From NCBI RefSeq assembly GCF_001635685.1, contig NZ_LWFF01000338.1, forward strand, positions 1-44,985: a stretch of 44,985 nucleotides of DNA, given 5' to 3'. The stretch is from Erythrobacter sp. HI0063 (lineage in GTDB: Bacteria > Pseudomonadota > Alphaproteobacteria > Sphingomonadales > Sphingomonadaceae). Made by a program: the position numbers and the translations under genes. Shown here one piece after another: positions 17,020-24,289 of the stretch; position 1 is the first letter of the stretch; each line of letters begins with the position of its first letter. The notes beneath the pieces were generated by a model. It was not told where the DNA came from and did no database searches. It worked only from the letters and a program-made list of their open reading frames with translations.

Positions 17020-17201
17020 TCAATTTGGGATCAGAGATACAGACTCGTAGCTGCGGATGCTATTTCCTTTCTGAAGGATGCTGTCGCAGACGAGACACTT
17101 CAATTATGTGGTTCCTTGAAAGGCATTCGGTACCAACCTGCACGCTGCCTTGTCTGACAATTCGGGCAGGTGATGTCGTGGCTTCCATCTTCGAACGCCA
17201 T
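17020..17201 (-). pseudogene. Small zinc-ribbon protein gene, frameshifted
   Basis: ATG 17201 begins one base after the integrase stop. The first frame gives 33 residues, MAFEDGSHDITCPNCQTRQR and onward to KEPHN, then TGA at 17100. From 17103 the neighbouring frame gives LKCLVCDSILQKGNSIRSYE and ends SVSLIPN with TGA at 17020. Joined, they form a protein of about 60 residues with two CxxC pairs (CPNC and CLVC), a four-cysteine zinc ribbon. A net loss of one base near 17104-17108 splits it. The tight coupling to the integrase suggests it once served in excision or regulation; that is an inference. A sequencing error could give the same picture. Confidence 0.6.
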
Positions 17202-17202
17202 G

Positions 17203-18360
17203 TCAGAGCACCTCCGCCATACCAGCCGCACCCGCTTCGACCGCCGCCATCAGGGTAGCGTCGGCAAGATGGCTGTAACGCATCGTAGATTGATGATCGG
17301 CATGGCCGAGAATGCGCCCGACCGCATAGAGATCGGTCCCGGCGTTGATCATGAACGATGCTGCCGAGTGCCGCAGGTCGTGAAGGCGAAGACCCGTCAG
17401 ACCGGCCTCCTCCCTCGCGGTGTCCCATGCCCGCTTGATATCGTAGTAGGGCTTGAGCTTTTCGGGGTTGGGCAAGAGCCATGTGCAATTCGGTATCCGA
17501 ACCAACCCCTCGATCACTGCGACGGCAGCTTTCGATAGTGGGACGTATCGTGGCTTCCCTGTCTTACTGTCGGGAATGAGCCATGCCTTCCGTACGAGGT
17601 CGACGTGCTCCCATTTGGCAGTGAGCAGCTCCGTCTTCCGTGCTCCGGTGAGGAGTAATAGCTGAACGATCGACTTCAGCTGCGGGTTAGCCGACCGCCC
17701 AGCCGCATCGATCAGCCGCCTAGCCTCTGCAGCCGTCAGGAAACGTTCGCGGCTGTTATTGTACCGAGGGCGGGGGATGCCATGGACGGGATTAATCTCG
17801 GCACCGGGAATTCGCCACCTCTTGGCCAGTTCGAACGACCGGTTCAGTGTGATGCGGATTTTCTCGACGGTCGAGTGAGACAGCCCACTCTCACGCTTCC
17901 GTGCCAGCCACGTGGCCACGTCCTCCTGTTTGATTTCATCCAGCCGCATGTTGCCCCAACGCGGAGTGACGTGAATGCGCAGGACGGCTTCGGTGTTGTA
18001 TGGTCGACGCTGGTGCGACCGGGCGAATTCCAGATGCTTCGCGGCGAGTTCGCTATACAGCGGGATTGCTTTTTTCTTCTGCTTCCGAGCGACGGGGTCG
18101 CCGCCTAGGACGACTTCGGATCGCAGCTGTGTGGCTACCTTCTTGGCTTGCGCGAAAGTGATATCGTTGAACTTCGCGATCTTGTGCTGCCGCTGCTTCC
18201 CATGAGCGTCGAAGTAGCGGAGGTAATAGGTTTTGCCTCCTGTGGCCCGCACTTCGAGCGTAAAGCCCGAAACCACAGTATCCCAGTACACCGCCTTGGT
18301 TGCGTTCGTTGGACAGGTGGCGGCGCTGCAGAACGCGGCTGTGAGCGCTTGCTTTGGCAT
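17203..18360 (-). CDS. Tyrosine integrase of the island
   Basis: A 385-residue tyrosine recombinase. The N-terminus has an arm-type DNA-binding domain (residues 20-95, with YWDTVVSGFTLEVRATGGKT), followed by a SAM-like core-binding domain (100-200) and the catalytic domain (205-370). Catalytic residues are Arg 241 in LLTGARKTELL, His 327 and Arg 330 in HDLRH, His 353 in ILGHA and Tyr 362 in MRYSH. AAGGA lies 9 bases before ATG 18360. Being the only tyrosine recombinase here and close to the left att repeat, it is the enzyme expected to have inserted the island into tRNA-Thr. Confidence 0.95.
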   Translation of the reverse strand: MPKQALTAAFCSAATCPTNATKAVYWDTVVSGFTLEVRATGGKTYYLRYFDAHGKQRQHKIAKFNDITFAQAKKVATQLRSEVVLGGDPVARKQKKKAIPLYSELAAKHLEFARSHQRRPYNTEAVLRIHVTPRWGNMRLDEIKQEDVATWLARKRESGLSHSTVEKIRITLNRSFELAKRWRIPGAEINPVHGIPRPRYNNSRERFLTAAEARRLIDAAGRSANPQLKSIVQLLLLTGARKTELLTAKWEHVDLVRKAWLIPDSKTGKPRYVPLSKAAVAVIEGLVRIPNCTWLLPNPEKLKPYYDIKRAWDTAREEAGLTGLRLHDLRHSAASFMINAGTDLYAVGRILGHADHQSTMRYSHLADATLMAAVEAGAAGMAEVL

Positions 18361-18486
18361 GATCGAATTTTCCTTATTTATGTACGATAAGCGCAGCTTG
18401 CAGAAATGCGTCGACGCCCTCCGGAGGGGAGGATGCCGGAGCGTGCGCTTTCGTGGTCGGAGGGTGCCCCAGCGGGGCCGGGGGCG

Positions 18487-18540
18487 AAAAAAGACCCCGT
18501 CCTGCGCCAGCCGAACTCGGAGCCGGACGCGGGACGGGGT
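18487..18540 (-). terminator. Terminator after the VapE-like gene
   Basis: On the minus strand a 9-bp stem (ACCCCGTCC at 18494-18502 with GGACGGGGT at 18532-18540) is followed by C and six T residues (18492-18487). It lies about 100 bases past the stop of the VapE-like gene and upstream of the integrase start, separating the two transcripts. Confidence 0.75.
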
Positions 18541-18637
18541 TTATGGGTGATTTTGCCGCCCCCTGCTCACCCCTGTCGAAAGGGCCAGTTGGCCACAGTG
18601 CAAAGGGGGGGAGGCAGGGGTGGGCAAGTTCCGAGCT

Positions 18638-19945
18638 TTAGTAAGTCTCGGACTCAGGGTCGTAGGCGGCACCTGACTGATCCGGCTGACGCCACGGCAC
18701 CCTCCACCAGTGGTAGCCTTTCGATCGGGTCGGCTCTCCCAGTAGCGTACGTAGGGCTACGTTCGCTTCCTTGGACTGGGCATTCGTCGGCTTCTCGATC
18801 CCGATTGCCTTCAGAACCTGACTGGCTGTCATCCGAGGAAGACCGCTGGCACCAACGAGTTCAAGGTCGAGCGCTTCCTCGATCTTGCTTTCGACGGCAC
18901 TAATGAGGCGATGCTGGCGGTTGATGGTCGCCAACGTTTCCTCTTCCTCGTCCGTCAGCCACCATTGCTCGCCATCTTCGAAGCGACTTTTGAGCTCCGC
19001 GAACACCTGCTGCATAGGGACTGTATGATCGGATTTGAGCCGCGTGACCGGTATGGTCCAGAAGCGGCTATTCCCGGTTGTGTCGACTAGGAACTGACGA
19101 TCATTCACCGTGGCAGCAAAAATGGTCGAGCGCGGATACTCTGCTTCGACCCTGCCGTAGGGTGGGCGGATCTTATCGCTGGTCTCTGTGAGGAAGGCCT
19201 TGAGCGATGGCATCTGCTTTCGGAATGAACCCTCGATCTCCCCAAGTTCGACGATGCGATGCCGCAAGGCACCCAATTTAGCATCCTTACTGCCGCCATC
19301 CCAACTATGACCAAGCTTCACGACATCGTCTCTGAGAGCTTGCGGGGTCACTAGCTTGGACAACCAAGTCGTTTTCCCGATACCCTGACCGCCTTGTAGC
19401 GTAAGGACCCCTCGTGAACGGAAGCCCTCCGCCTTGAAGGTGGCAGCGACGATACTCAGTAGCCATTTTGTTACGAGCGTGTCCCTGAAGGACCGATCAT
19501 AGTCGTCCTCCGGTTCGATCGTTGCGCAAATGTCAGGCAGCCTGGTCTTACCGTCCCACTCTTTTCCATTCACCCAGTCAGCAAACGGATCGAAGGGTTT
19601 GGTATCGGCGAGTGCCAACAGATAGTTGCAGACTTTTGCCGGAGACATATCGTTCCGGATGATGAAGCTCTCAAGGTGGGAGAGCAGCACAGCATCGCGA
19701 TTCTGCCTCCCTGCGATCAAGCCAGGAATGGTGATCTCCGGACGCTTCCCAATGACATTAAAGCGAACGTCGATGCCGGTCGCCTCAAGGACGTGCAGAA
19801 AGTTCTCGTAGGTCGCTGGGACCGATTTGTTCGCCGATCGAGGTTGATCGGGAAACTCGTCGCGATCGAGTTTGCTCACTTGAGCTAGGGTCTTGGAAAT
19901 CGCTGGAGGACCTTTCGATCCCCCAGCTGTCTGTACGCCTTCCAT
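18638..19945 (-). CDS. VapE-like P-loop helicase/ATPase
   Basis: A 435-residue protein of the virulence-associated E family. Walker A is GGQGIGKT at residues 185-192, and a Walker B-like RIVELGEIEG lies near residue 230. The FAATVNDRQFLVDTTGNSRFW stretch near 290 is typical of VapE/SF3-like replication ATPases of phage satellites and pathogenicity islands. The N-terminal region (DPFADWVNGKEWDGKTRLPD) also fits the family. A primase domain is not seen, so priming would come from another protein. It may drive replication of the excised island. The gene follows the 91-residue gene with one base between. Confidence 0.88.
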   Translation of the reverse strand: MEGVQTAGGSKGPPAISKTLAQVSKLDRDEFPDQPRSANKSVPATYENFLHVLEATGIDVRFNVIGKRPEITIPGLIAGRQNRDAVLLSHLESFIIRNDMSPAKVCNYLLALADTKPFDPFADWVNGKEWDGKTRLPDICATIEPEDDYDRSFRDTLVTKWLLSIVAATFKAEGFRSRGVLTLQGGQGIGKTTWLSKLVTPQALRDDVVKLGHSWDGGSKDAKLGALRHRIVELGEIEGSFRKQMPSLKAFLTETSDKIRPPYGRVEAEYPRSTIFAATVNDRQFLVDTTGNSRFWTIPVTRLKSDHTVPMQQVFAELKSRFEDGEQWWLTDEEEETLATINRQHRLISAVESKIEEALDLELVGASGLPRMTASQVLKAIGIEKPTNAQSKEANVALRTLLGEPTRSKGYHWWRVPWRQPDQSGAAYDPESETY

Positions 19946-19946
19946 C

Positions 19947-20222
19947 TCAGTTCGGGAGCAGCGCTAGCTGTCCGTCGCCGGTCCGAAGCCAATGGATATT
20001 TTCACCCTCCATCAGCAAGGTTTCGAAGCGAGCCTCAACATGATCTCCTGCGATGGCGCAGGCCTCGGCAATGATCTCATCGTCGCTTGTGTAGCCGAGA
20101 CTGATCGCCGCCTTGGCGAAGCTGATCGCACCTTCATAACCTGCTCGGAGGAAATCGAGTGAGAGGTTTTGCGCGCGCTTGAAAATGATGAAGCCAAGGT
20201 CGGCATTGATATTCGTATTCAT
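19947..20222 (-). CDS. Hypothetical protein upstream of the VapE-like gene
   Basis: A 91-residue acidic protein with no family I recognise. It reads as mostly helical (FLRAGYEGAISFAKAAISLG, DEIIAEACAIAGDHVEARFE) with a C-terminal strand. ATG 20222 is preceded by AAAGAGAA. It is one base away from the VapE-like gene, so both are in one transcript that starts in the AT-rich region to the right. A helper of the replication ATPase is a reasonable guess only. Confidence 0.65.
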   Translation of the reverse strand: MNTNINADLGFIIFKRAQNLSLDFLRAGYEGAISFAKAAISLGYTSDDEIIAEACAIAGDHVEARFETLLMEGENIHWLRTGDGQLALLPN

Positions 20223-20692
20223 AGTCTTTTCTCTTTATTGGTCGTCCTGGACGACAAGTGTATTGTAAAAATTTATTGGGTTTGGTGTTATTAAAATGCC
20301 AAGAGCATGATATAATTCCTTTCTTCTAGTTGCCGTGGCGATTGCGGACTGTCAAAGACCTGAACCCTTCGCCTGAGGGTCAGCGATCTATTCTCAGCAG
20401 GATCGAAACTGGATCTCCCCAGCGTTTCCGCCGGGGTTGGCTTCCATCTAAAAACATGAAGCAGGTACGCAAGCACAAATTTCGCGTAAAATGTTGTTTT
20501 CAAAGGATTATCCGGGTTTACGTACATTCGCCAGGTGAATTAATTTTCGTCCGGCGAAAGGCACGTAAACCCGGTCATCGCCCGAGCATCCGAGCGAACG
20601 GTACTTTCAGCAGAGTGGTCGGTGATGGTCTACCGGTTGGAATGCCGGGCGCGGACTTCGTTTCGCACGCCTGTTTGAAGCTATTCTGCGAA
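20223..20692. other. AT-rich control region of the island
   Basis: About 470 bases with no gene I can support. The right-hand 180 bases (20574-20692) and the left-hand AT-rich tract (20255-20320) flank a nested palindrome at 20512-20574. The promoter of the leftward 91-residue/VapE operon must lie in the AT-rich tract. A 125-codon frame crosses the whole region on the plus strand but has no ribosome-binding site, reads through the palindrome and has no recognisable text. Position beside a replication ATPase makes this a candidate replication origin or control site. Confidence 0.4.
20512..20574. repeat. Nested palindrome (two inverted repeats)
   Basis: The outer arms are CCGGGTTTACGT (20512-20523) and ACGTAAACCCGG (20563-20574), 12 of 12 paired. 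The inner arms are TTCGCC (20527-20532) and GGCGAA (20553-20558), 6 of 6 paired. The inner loop is 20 bases and AT-rich. No T-run follows on either side, so it is not a standard terminator. It may be an origin, a protein-binding site or a structured RNA. Confidence 0.7.
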
Positions 20693-20932
20693 TCACTTGG
20701 CAGTTAGCTGCCCACCCAACATCGCCAGAATGAAGAGAATAAGGCCGGGGAGTGGGTACGCAGCGAACGCACCAAGTAGGATCAGGCCGAAAAGGATCGA
20801 CAGCGTTTGCATTGGGGCTCGATAGAGGGCGAAGATCAAGCCAAGTGCCATCGCTACGAAGGCTACCTGGAATCCCCAGCGCAGAGCCGTGAGGATGAGG
20901 CACGCGAGCACTATTTGACCCAGCAACCTCAT
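20693..20932 (-). CDS. Small membrane protein
   Basis: A 79-residue protein made almost entirely of three hydrophobic segments (LGQIVLACLILTAL, VAFVAMALGLIFALY and TLSILFGLILLGAFAA through LPGLILFILAML). ATG 20932 overlaps the stop of the preceding gene (ATGA at 20932-20929), so it is coupled to the 124-residue protein. An open frame continues upstream, but that part is basic and overlaps the other gene. I do not recognise a family. Confidence 0.65.
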   Translation of the reverse strand: MRLLGQIVLACLILTALRWGFQVAFVAMALGLIFALYRAPMQTLSILFGLILLGAFAAYPLPGLILFILAMLGGQLTAK

Positions 20933-21303
20933 CGGCTCGGCCCCTCGCTGTGGCAAAGCTTTGCTAGCGGCGATCTTTCGGCATCTTCGACGAGAAGGAT
21001 GTAAGCGAACCCACCGTCGCCGACGGTGTAGAGCAGTTCCCACCAGCCGGGGTGCCGCTCGCACCAGTCCCAATCGGGACAGTTCGGACGGTTATCAATT
21101 CGAGTTCTGAGCGGTGAGAAGCCGATTGCATCAATAATCTGTTGTTCCGTGTCGCCTGCCTCGACCACGTGGACATGCGTATAATCCTGCAAGCCGCAGT
21201 GGATGGTATCAGCAAGCCGATCCTCAAGCAGTTTCTTAAGGGCCTCATCGAGCGGCTGGTTCAGAATGGCTTTGATGGAATCGATAGAGGGTAGATCGAT
21301 CAT
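20929..21303 (-). CDS. Hypothetical protein, paralogue of the 110-residue protein
   Basis: A 124-residue acidic protein. The region VHVVEAGDTEQQIIDAIG, followed by WWELLYTVGDGGFAYILLVE and a C-terminal LAKLC, matches the layout of the product encoded at 21389-21721 (FVIQPGDLQSDL, then VFIISDDGFGHVVLIPD and LRAIC). The shared strand pattern ending in DGGF/DDGF suggests one small fold. The gene is coupled to the small membrane protein downstream and lies behind a terminator that separates it from the paralogue. The function is unknown. Confidence 0.7.
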   Translation of the reverse strand: MIDLPSIDSIKAILNQPLDEALKKLLEDRLADTIHCGLQDYTHVHVVEAGDTEQQIIDAIGFSPLRTRIDNRPNCPDWDWCERHPGWWELLYTVGDGGFAYILLVEDAERSPLAKLCHSEGPSR

Positions 21304-21326
21304 ATGAATACTCCGAATTTGGGCAT

Positions 21327-21359
21327 AAAAAATGCGCCCGAGGCGGGGTGCCTGGACGC
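21327..21359 (-). terminator. Terminator between the two paralogous genes
   Basis: On the minus strand GCGTCC (21359-21354) pairs with GGGCGC (21339-21334, one G-U), and AGGC with GCCT inside around ACCCC. A then six T residues follow at 21332-21327. Confidence 0.75.
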
Positions 21360-21388
21360 GGTTCGGTTCGATTAATTAGGTAGGTTGG

Positions 21389-21721
21389 TTAGCTGCCGTG
21401 AGCCTTGCAAATGGCCCTCAGCGTGGGGTCGGTGCTCGGCTGGTCCGGGATCAGCACCACGTGACCGAAACCATCGTCGCTGATGATGAACACGGCCTCG
21501 TACCAACCGTCGGCGAAGTCGATGAACTCCCAAAGTTTGAAAGGACGTCCTCGGCAACGAGCTAAGTCGGATTGCAAATCGCCAGGCTGGATGACGAAGA
21601 GCTCCGCAATCGGTTCATCTGACAGGTGCTCTTGATAGCGCGCCAGGATCGTATTTAAATTGCGATCGCAACCGGTTTCGAGGATGTGTGCCAACGTGTT
21701 GGCTGTCGAGATATAGAGCAT
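21389..21721 (-). CDS. Hypothetical protein, paralogue of the 124-residue protein
   Basis: A 110-residue protein without a recognised family. The N-terminal half is helical (NTLAHILETGCDRNLNTILA). The C-terminal half carries FVIQPGDLQSDL, WEFIDFADGWYEAVFIISDD and GFGHVVLIPD, closely matched in order and spacing by the product encoded at 20929-21303. It has a terminator on each side, so it is a single-gene transcript. ATG 21721 lacks a strong ribosome-binding site (GGAGA 5 bases upstream is the best). Confidence 0.68.
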   Translation of the reverse strand: MLYISTANTLAHILETGCDRNLNTILARYQEHLSDEPIAELFVIQPGDLQSDLARCRGRPFKLWEFIDFADGWYEAVFIISDDGFGHVVLIPDQPSTDPTLRAICKAHGS

Positions 21722-21735
21722 GAGAAATCTCCAAT

Positions 21736-21765
21736 AAAAAAGGCCCCCGGATCGCTCCGGAGGCC
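21736..21765 (-). terminator. Terminator after the DUF805-like gene
   Basis: On the minus strand GGCCTCCGG (21765-21757) pairs with CCGGGGGCC (21750-21742, one U-G) around AGCGAT. Six T residues follow at 21741-21736. Confidence 0.85.
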
Positions 21766-21787
21766 TCGTTGGCTAAGGTGTAGATAG

Positions 21788-22348
21788 TCAGAGTTCGGCT
21801 GGATCGGGGCCGTATTCGTTTTCCCCGTCGGCCCCCGGCAAGGCCATCATCACGAGAACGATCAGAGGACCGATGTACGGAATGAGATTGATCAGTGCGA
21901 ACCAGCCCGAGCGGTTCTGATCGTGGAACCTGCGGACCTGCACTGCGAGGTACGGCAACAGGATGCCCAGGAACCCGATAATCAAAACGGCGAATGCCAT
22001 GTTCCCTATCGTACCGGTGAAGCCGAGGACATTGGTATCGGCTGTCCAGACAATCGCGAGCGCAGCTCCGACAAGGTTCACCCCTAACAGGAACAGCCAA
22101 AACTCCTTCCGTCCCGATCGACCCGTGAATTGAGCGTATCGACGTAAGGGAAGAATGGCCCATGCAAGATAATCGGTTTCGCCAGGCTCTTGCGCAGGTC
22201 GTCCTGTGGGAGGGCGCGTCCTTGGACGGTTTGATGTCCCGTTCAAGATTCTGCGTTTCGCTGCATCAAATTCCTCGTCTGAAAGAATGCCTTCAGCTCG
22301 CATCGCGTGAAGCTTCTCGATGCTTTTCAGGTTATCTTCGTCAATCAT
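21788..22348 (-). CDS. DUF805-family membrane protein with SHOCT-like segment
   Basis: A 186-residue protein. Residues 5-35 (KLHAMRAEGILSDEEFDAAK) form a SHOCT-type short C-terminal-like helical hairpin, here at the N-terminus. Residues 65-170 fit DUF805: RSGRKEFWLFLLGVNL, several hydrophobic segments and VRRFHDQNRSGWFALINLIP. DUF805 proteins are small integral membrane proteins of unknown function that are common in phages and islands. The start is ATG 22348, with AGGAGG 4 bases upstream. It has its own terminator and lies divergent from the XRE gene. Confidence 0.85.
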   Translation of the reverse strand: MIDEDNLKSIEKLHAMRAEGILSDEEFDAAKRRILNGTSNRPRTRPPTGRPAQEPGETDYLAWAILPLRRYAQFTGRSGRKEFWLFLLGVNLVGAALAIVWTADTNVLGFTGTIGNMAFAVLIIGFLGILLPYLAVQVRRFHDQNRSGWFALINLIPYIGPLIVLVMMALPGADGENEYGPDPAEL

Positions 22349-22457
22349 ATGTCCTCCTGTCGTGTGGGATCGTTTTGCCATTGCGGGCGCAAAGGCAAGG
22401 AAAAATGAGATTCATAGTCCGTGGTTTGATGGACTACAGTTCGGTTCAGTCTGGTGG

Positions 22458-22661
22458 ATGGAAGTCCGCTGCCGCCTCGCCGCAAACATGAAGGCGCTCA
22501 GGAAAGAGCGCGGTTGGCCGCAGGAAACTCTCGCTGGTGAAGCCGGGCTTGATCGGACCTATGTCAGCGGGATTGAGCGGCAAGTGAAGAACCCGACGAT
22601 CACGGTCGTCGAACGGATCGCCAAAGCACTTGGTTGCAAACTCGGCGACCTGCTCGACTAA
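22458..22661 (+). CDS. XRE-family helix-turn-helix regulator
   Basis: A 67-residue single-domain protein of Cro/CI type. Helices 2 and 3 read ETLAGEAGLDRTYVSGIERQ, then NPTITVVERIAKALGC and a C-terminal LGDLLD. ATG 22458 is chosen because relatives begin with a basic RxRLAANMKALRKERG stretch at this point. It could also start at ATG 22488. Size and place, just ahead of a nuclease-like gene and a restriction-modification gene, recall C-proteins that time expression of restriction systems. That role is inferred. Confidence 0.83.
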   Translation: MEVRCRLAANMKALRKERGWPQETLAGEAGLDRTYVSGIERQVKNPTITVVERIAKALGCKLGDLLD

Positions 22662-22814
22662 CGGACTTCCACATAAGATACTGAGGTTTGCGTGTTTGAC
22701 CGGAACTCGCTCTGCATAAAATTGCTGCGGATAAATTGCTAATCGGTTTCCGCTAATATGAAGTAGGACTTACGAAACCGAGCATCCGATTAATTTCCAA
22801 ATTTGCGAGGCAGT

Positions 22815-24266
22815 ATGGCAGCAAGAAAAACACTCGTGAACCCGGTGCTTTTCTCAAAGCACTTTAGGGTGAGCACCACAGCGCTCGCCAAAGCCAAGTT
22901 GCTTGATCCCGTGCTCAACAGCGATACGAAGCTTTTCATCGATCCTCTGCTCGTCCCGAAAAGTCAGAACACGAAAATGAAGAGGCAGGGACGGAAGGAT
23001 CTTGAAAGTGGCTTCCAGCACGTTGTCGGCTTGCTATCCATTTCGGAGAATGAGGGCGATGTCGCGTGGCGCGGCGCGTTCAATGCTCTCGACTTGTCAG
23101 AACGGTCGGAAACCGGGCTGGGCTATGGCGGCGCAGGAACAAGTGGCAGCTCCCGGCCGCCAAAGCTCAGAAACGGAATCCTTCGAACGGCCAAGGAGAT
23201 CATTGCGCTTGGCGTAAAAGACCCAAGCATGATCCCGCTAATGCCTCTATTTGAAGAGGGGGTCGGCCCAGACACGCTCAGCGATATGACAACGAATTTC
23301 CTTCTGCCCGTCCTGTGTCAGGTGACTGAGGAATTCTGCGCAGCTAACAACGTCCCTGTTCGCGCTTTCGGCAAGAAATACGACAACCGCAGGCTGCCCG
23401 AGAATCCGTACCAGCCGGACAAGCCCGTCATTTTGGTGCCACGCGATATTCTTCGTGATTTGCCTCTCGCCGCTGACTGGTCGGATGTCAGCCGTGTTGT
23501 CATGGAAATTCAGGAAATCCGGGACGCGGTAAACAGCATGTTCGGGAACCTCGCCAAGGCTACCCTGTCACAAAAGAAGGCAGCGCTGCGGAGAGCCGTG
23601 CTTTCGTCGGAATCGCTACTTCGCGAACTGATCGAAGCTGTGGGAGCCGCGGCTGAAAGCTATGATGAGAAAGCCGACCTAGACGGATACTTTCAGTTCC
23701 GGCGAATCCTCAGTGAAGACCCTACCCCCTATGTCGGAGCACTAAGCAATCCCGCTACGAAGCATGCTTCGACACTCCTCGAATCGGTCATGACCATCGT
23801 GGAAACGTTCCAGGGCCTGGTCGAAGACAACAACATGTGGGAGCTGCTCTGGCACGGCAACACGCATAAGCACGAACGGGCTAGTCAGCTACTCTTCTTC
23901 GCAATCGCCAACATCATGTGCGCGGTGAACAACGTTGACATCTCGCCAGAGACTAACTCAGGCGGCGGACCGGTAGACTTCAAATTCTCCACGGGCTTTC
24001 GTGGGCGCGTCCTTGTCGAGATGAAGCTTTCCAAGGGGCGCGTAGAGCATGGCTATAAGACGCAGCTAGAAATCTACAAAAAGGCAGCAACCACCTCCGA
24101 AGCGATTTTCGTCATCATGGATATTGGTGGTATGGGCCGAAAGTTGCGCAAGATCGAAAAGCTTAAGCAGGACGCAGAAGCACGCGGTGAACGGACTTCG
24201 GAAATCGTGGTCATCGATGCGCGCCGGAAGGCTTCTGCGAGCGTACGGAACGACACGATGCTCTGA
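22815..24266 (+). CDS. PD-(D/E)XK nuclease-like protein of unknown family
   Basis: A 483-residue protein whose family I do not recognise. The last quarter has the pattern of a PD-(D/E)XK nuclease: Asp 388 in GGGPVDFKF, then Glu 402 and Lys 404 in VLVEMKLSKG, with a helix bearing Glu 354 (HERASQLLFFAIANIM) before it and YKTQLEIYKK after it. The N-terminal 350 residues are a large helical region with no known signature (SKHFRVSTTALAKAKLLDPV near the start). ATG 22815 has GAGG 4 bases upstream. It lies between an XRE regulator and a convergent restriction-modification gene, so a defence role is likely. Target and trigger are unknown. Confidence 0.7.
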   Translation: MAARKTLVNPVLFSKHFRVSTTALAKAKLLDPVLNSDTKLFIDPLLVPKSQNTKMKRQGRKDLESGFQHVVGLLSISENEGDVAWRGAFNALDLSERSETGLGYGGAGTSGSSRPPKLRNGILRTAKEIIALGVKDPSMIPLMPLFEEGVGPDTLSDMTTNFLLPVLCQVTEEFCAANNVPVRAFGKKYDNRRLPENPYQPDKPVILVPRDILRDLPLAADWSDVSRVVMEIQEIRDAVNSMFGNLAKATLSQKKAALRRAVLSSESLLRELIEAVGAAAESYDEKADLDGYFQFRRILSEDPTPYVGALSNPATKHASTLLESVMTIVETFQGLVEDNNMWELLWHGNTHKHERASQLLFFAIANIMCAVNNVDISPETNSGGGPVDFKFSTGFRGRVLVEMKLSKGRVEHGYKTQLEIYKKAATTSEAIFVIMDIGGMGRKLRKIEKLKQDAEARGERTSEIVVIDARRKASASVRNDTML

Positions 24267-24289
24267 CGGGAGCAAGCCCGCCAAACCAA

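Noticed and set aside
20330-20707. A 125-codon plus-strand frame in the island control region
   Set aside because: It reads through the nested palindrome, lacks a ribosome-binding site and has no protein-like pattern.
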